Assembly (NCBI GenBank): GCA_002005505.1 | Contig: KV908394.1 | Span: 294,112 to 306,611 of the forward strand | Length of the DNA stretch: 12,500 bases | Origin: Botryococcus braunii | Lineage: Eukaryota > Chlorophyta > Trebouxiophyceae | Direction of reading: 5' to 3' | Shown here: positions 10,229 to 12,500 of the stretch, piece by piece | Position numbering within the stretch: position 1 is the first letter of the stretch | Layout of the letters: the number at the start of each line of letters is the position of its first letter | Made by a program: the position numbers and the translations under genes | The notes under the pieces: generated by a model | Database searches by the model: none | What the model saw: only the letters and a program-made list of their open reading frames with translations | What the model was told of the DNA's origin: nothing

Positions 10229-10985
10229 CAGGGAGGGGGGCGAAAGTCAAGCGACGAGGCGAAATGCGAAACTAAGGCGAATTTTTTAGGAGAAACTCCC
10301 CAGAAAGGGAGGAACTCTGGGAACTTCATCAAAATGCTCCTAAATTCAAGTCGAAGACATTGAGGTCGACTCCATGCGATTCAGAAACATTTTAGGTTCC
10401 ATTCTTGCATAAACATAAACATAAACATATGCCAGAGCTAAATTGTTGCTTCATTGAGGAGGACCTTCCCATGCTTGAATTGCCTCCTAGGAGCTCTGGA
10501 GCATGTTTGTAACTTCTTGGTATAACCTCCAGTATCAGCCAAACTATGTGTAAGAAGAAAGTAAATGTACAGTAAAAGAGGAAGCGGCGGGTTCCTTCCC
10601 TGCAGCACTTTCTGCAACAAATTCCACAGTTGAATCCATAAGCTCTGATTACCTTGAAACACAAAAGAAGCTATAGGAACTCTGAAACCCTTGCGTTGGC
10701 CTCCTACGGTATGCGTGATGCACACAGGGTGGGGGATCGTAGATCATATCAGCGGCCTGGGGCTTGCGGTACAGCATAGTACACAAATACGGTACAATCA
10801 CCGTTTTCTGCAGTACAAAAATGCGGCACAATTTGTAGAAGAATCGTGTGAAGCGACACATTAAGGTACTGCTATTTGTATTGCGATGTACTGGGCTTTC
10901 TCGCTTTCTCCTTGGGGTAAGAGGCGAATCTAGCTTCTCCCTTTTTCGCCCCACCATTGCGAAAATACCCCGGCGTTTGCCCCGC
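10228..10985. mobile_element. 758-bp block inserted in the minisatellite, 13-bp flanking repeats
   Basis: accctgccagcac lies at 10215-10227 and again at 10986-10998, directly flanking the block, and copy 1 of the duplication has no counterpart of the block. The ends carry weakly inverted GC-rich sequence (ggggcgaaagtc near the left end; the complement of the right end begins gcggggcaaacgcc), too weak to be a firm terminal inverted repeat. No long ORF or recognisable protein is inside. It contains a small (cataaa)n run at about 10408-10430. A non-autonomous DNA transposon is possible. Because the target is itself a tandem repeat, the flanking repeats could instead be two ordinary units around an unrelated spacer. 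Confidence 0.5.
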
Positions 10986-11419
10986 ACCCTGCCAGCACGA
11001 CTGTTGTCTCGGCAATAATGCGCATGTAAGGGAGCCCACCGGAAGTCCTACAATACATACAAATTTTGCTTCCAAAGTGCGCTTTGGTTTACAAGCAATT
11101 CGTCAAAAGAAACGATAGAAGAATTCGCCGTCACAAACACTAACTACTGAAGGTCAGTTTACACCAAAGATGACAAATTCCCAAAGGCATTCTGAAGCAA
11201 ATTTGCTCAGGAAGTGTTTGTACTGTGACTCTGTGCCCGCGCATGAGCTTGCTCAACTGACATAGTATGCACTTCCGCTCGGAGATCGCAGCCTTCTGGG
11301 CTATCGAGATGCAGATTTCAGTCATGGAGTCCTTGAGAGCCGCAACTGCAATTCATGCAGACAGCAGTCGCGCGTTTTCAGATGTCGATCATGCACGCAA
11401 CGCAATTCGGATCTATTAG

Positions 11420-11740
11420 CTACTGGAGGCCGCCGGTGAGAAAGATGTGGACGTCTGCCAGCTCGGGGAATGCAGACAGCAGAGGAGCGAGAAAGCCCAC
11501 AGTTGTCAAACAGGCACCATAGACCTCCAGTAAATGTAGCAAGACGTCTTTCCAAGTGTTGCAGTAGGGGCCGATCCTTTGCAGATTGGAAAAGCGCTGG
11601 CGGTCCTTCCAGTCTTGCCACACAGCCAGCGGAATGCATATCAACAGCCCCACCCCTACCTGCTCCCCCCATACATCCGGCCGTGTTGGAGGAAGGGGCA
11701 GGCAACCCTCAGGAGAGCATCCTTGCTGCCAGCGCTTCAT
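11420..11740 (-). CDS. Candidate membrane-protein exon, copy B (duplicated family)
   Basis: Paralogue of the ORF at 549-806. The same frame here is open further upstream, to an ATG at 11738-11740 (MKRWQQGC then a proline-rich stretch), while copy A is frame-shifted at the corresponding place. The shared part covers 11420-11659: VGVGLLICIPLAVW, WQDWKDRQRF, then DVLLHLLEVYGACLTTVGFL, ending FLTGGLQ-stop. Of about 25 base differences from copy A in this part, about 11 change a residue, fewer than random change would give, and several are conservative; this suggests past selection on this frame. If the conserved part starts at an acceptor (AG at 11661-11660), the upstream frame is intronic. Function unknown. 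Confidence 0.4.
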   Translation of the reverse strand: MKRWQQGCSPEGCLPLPPTRPDVWGEQVGVGLLICIPLAVWQDWKDRQRFSNLQRIGPYCNTWKDVLLHLLEVYGACLTTVGFLAPLLSAFPELADVHIFLTGGLQ

Positions 11741-11825
11741 TGTTGGTAAGCGCTACTACAAAGAGCCAGTCACATATGCACATGCACACGCACATGAGAT
11801 CTCTCTCCTCCCCTTCCATCCCTGG

Positions 11826-12185
<360 letters not shown>

Positions 12186-12500
12186 CCTTCCTCCCCCAAC
12201 CCCCCCCCTCTCTCTCTTCCGCGCGCACGCCCCCCCCCTTCCCCCTCTCTCCCATTGCCACCTTTGCTACAAAAGACTACAGTGCCTTTCAATGATGTTG
12301 CAGGTGTCACTAAGGTTTTGCTGCTGCTTTCATTTCTTTGTTGGTGTCGTCTGCAGTTTACAAAGCCATCGTGTTAATCGAAGGATTTTGTTAACGTTCT
12401 TTGTTAACGCCCTCCACCCAATCAAAGAACAGGAGGAGACTAGCTCGACCATACCCCTACCGCAGCACAGTGTGGACACCGCCAATCTCTTCCTGCTCTT
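12186..12500. other. C-rich run then unassigned sequence to window end
   Basis: Pyrimidine-rich and C-rich sequence to about 12253, then ordinary sequence with no recognised gene. A short duplicated word gttaac(g) occurs near 12389 and 12402. The open plus frame that enters from the microsatellite stops near 12377 and is an artefact. Confidence 0.4.

Larger units (their letters stand above)
10154..11820. repeat. Segmental duplication, copy 2 (direct repeat of about 24-960)
   Basis: Matches copy 1 in order and orientation: minisatellite, spacer, the aaggtcag and gcccgcgcatgagct blocks (11150-11260), the cagacagcagtcgcgc block (11358-11373), the membrane ORF and the run-in to a CT tract. In the ORF core the offset between copies is 10870-10871 bp, so only one net indel occurred there. 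Copy 2 contains the extra 10228-10985 block. Given the divergence, the duplication is not recent. Confidence 0.8.

Overview
The window reads as nuclear DNA from a eukaryote. It is gene-poor, has no operon-like gene packing and no long conserved ORFs, and is rich in dinucleotide microsatellites, minisatellites and satellite-like repeats. One heavily decayed retrotransposon reverse transcriptase is recognisable. The sequence alone does not place the host; an alga, another protist or an invertebrate would all fit.

The main organising feature is a pair of diverged direct repeats at the two ends. Copy 1 runs from about 24 to 960 and copy 2 from about 10154 to 11820. Each copy has, in the same order, a 31-bp minisatellite, a diverged spacer, a minus-strand ORF with membrane-like helices, and a compound microsatellite running (CT)n, (GT)n, GC-rich alternation, (GA)n. 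Copy 2 is interrupted by a 758-bp block lying between two copies of a 13-bp sequence. The membrane-like ORF is the better conserved of two overlapping open frames, so it is the better candidate for an exon of a dispersed gene or element family.

Between the copies lie: three 70-bp tandem repeats (1781-1975); a degenerate satellite of about 54 bp period (about 2101-2598, resuming at 3219-3352) around an unrelated 0.6-kb block; a (TG)n tract (3667-3770); a 600-bp microsatellite complex with palindromic order (4091-4693); an unrecognised 236-codon minus-strand ORF with three or more predicted membrane helices (4853-5563); a long CT tract (5976-6213); and a non-LTR-type reverse transcriptase pseudogene on the plus strand (about 6430-8348). 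In the pseudogene the D of RT motif A, a YxDD box and a C-terminal cysteine/histidine knuckle can still be read across several frameshifts and stops. The stretch 8350-10150 has no recognisable gene, only a hairpin and a weak TATA-plus-ATG arrangement.

No complete, confidently functional gene is visible. Most of the window appears to be repeats and mobile-element remains, with two candidate membrane-protein coding segments (one of them duplicated). No RNA genes, CRISPR arrays or viral genes were seen.
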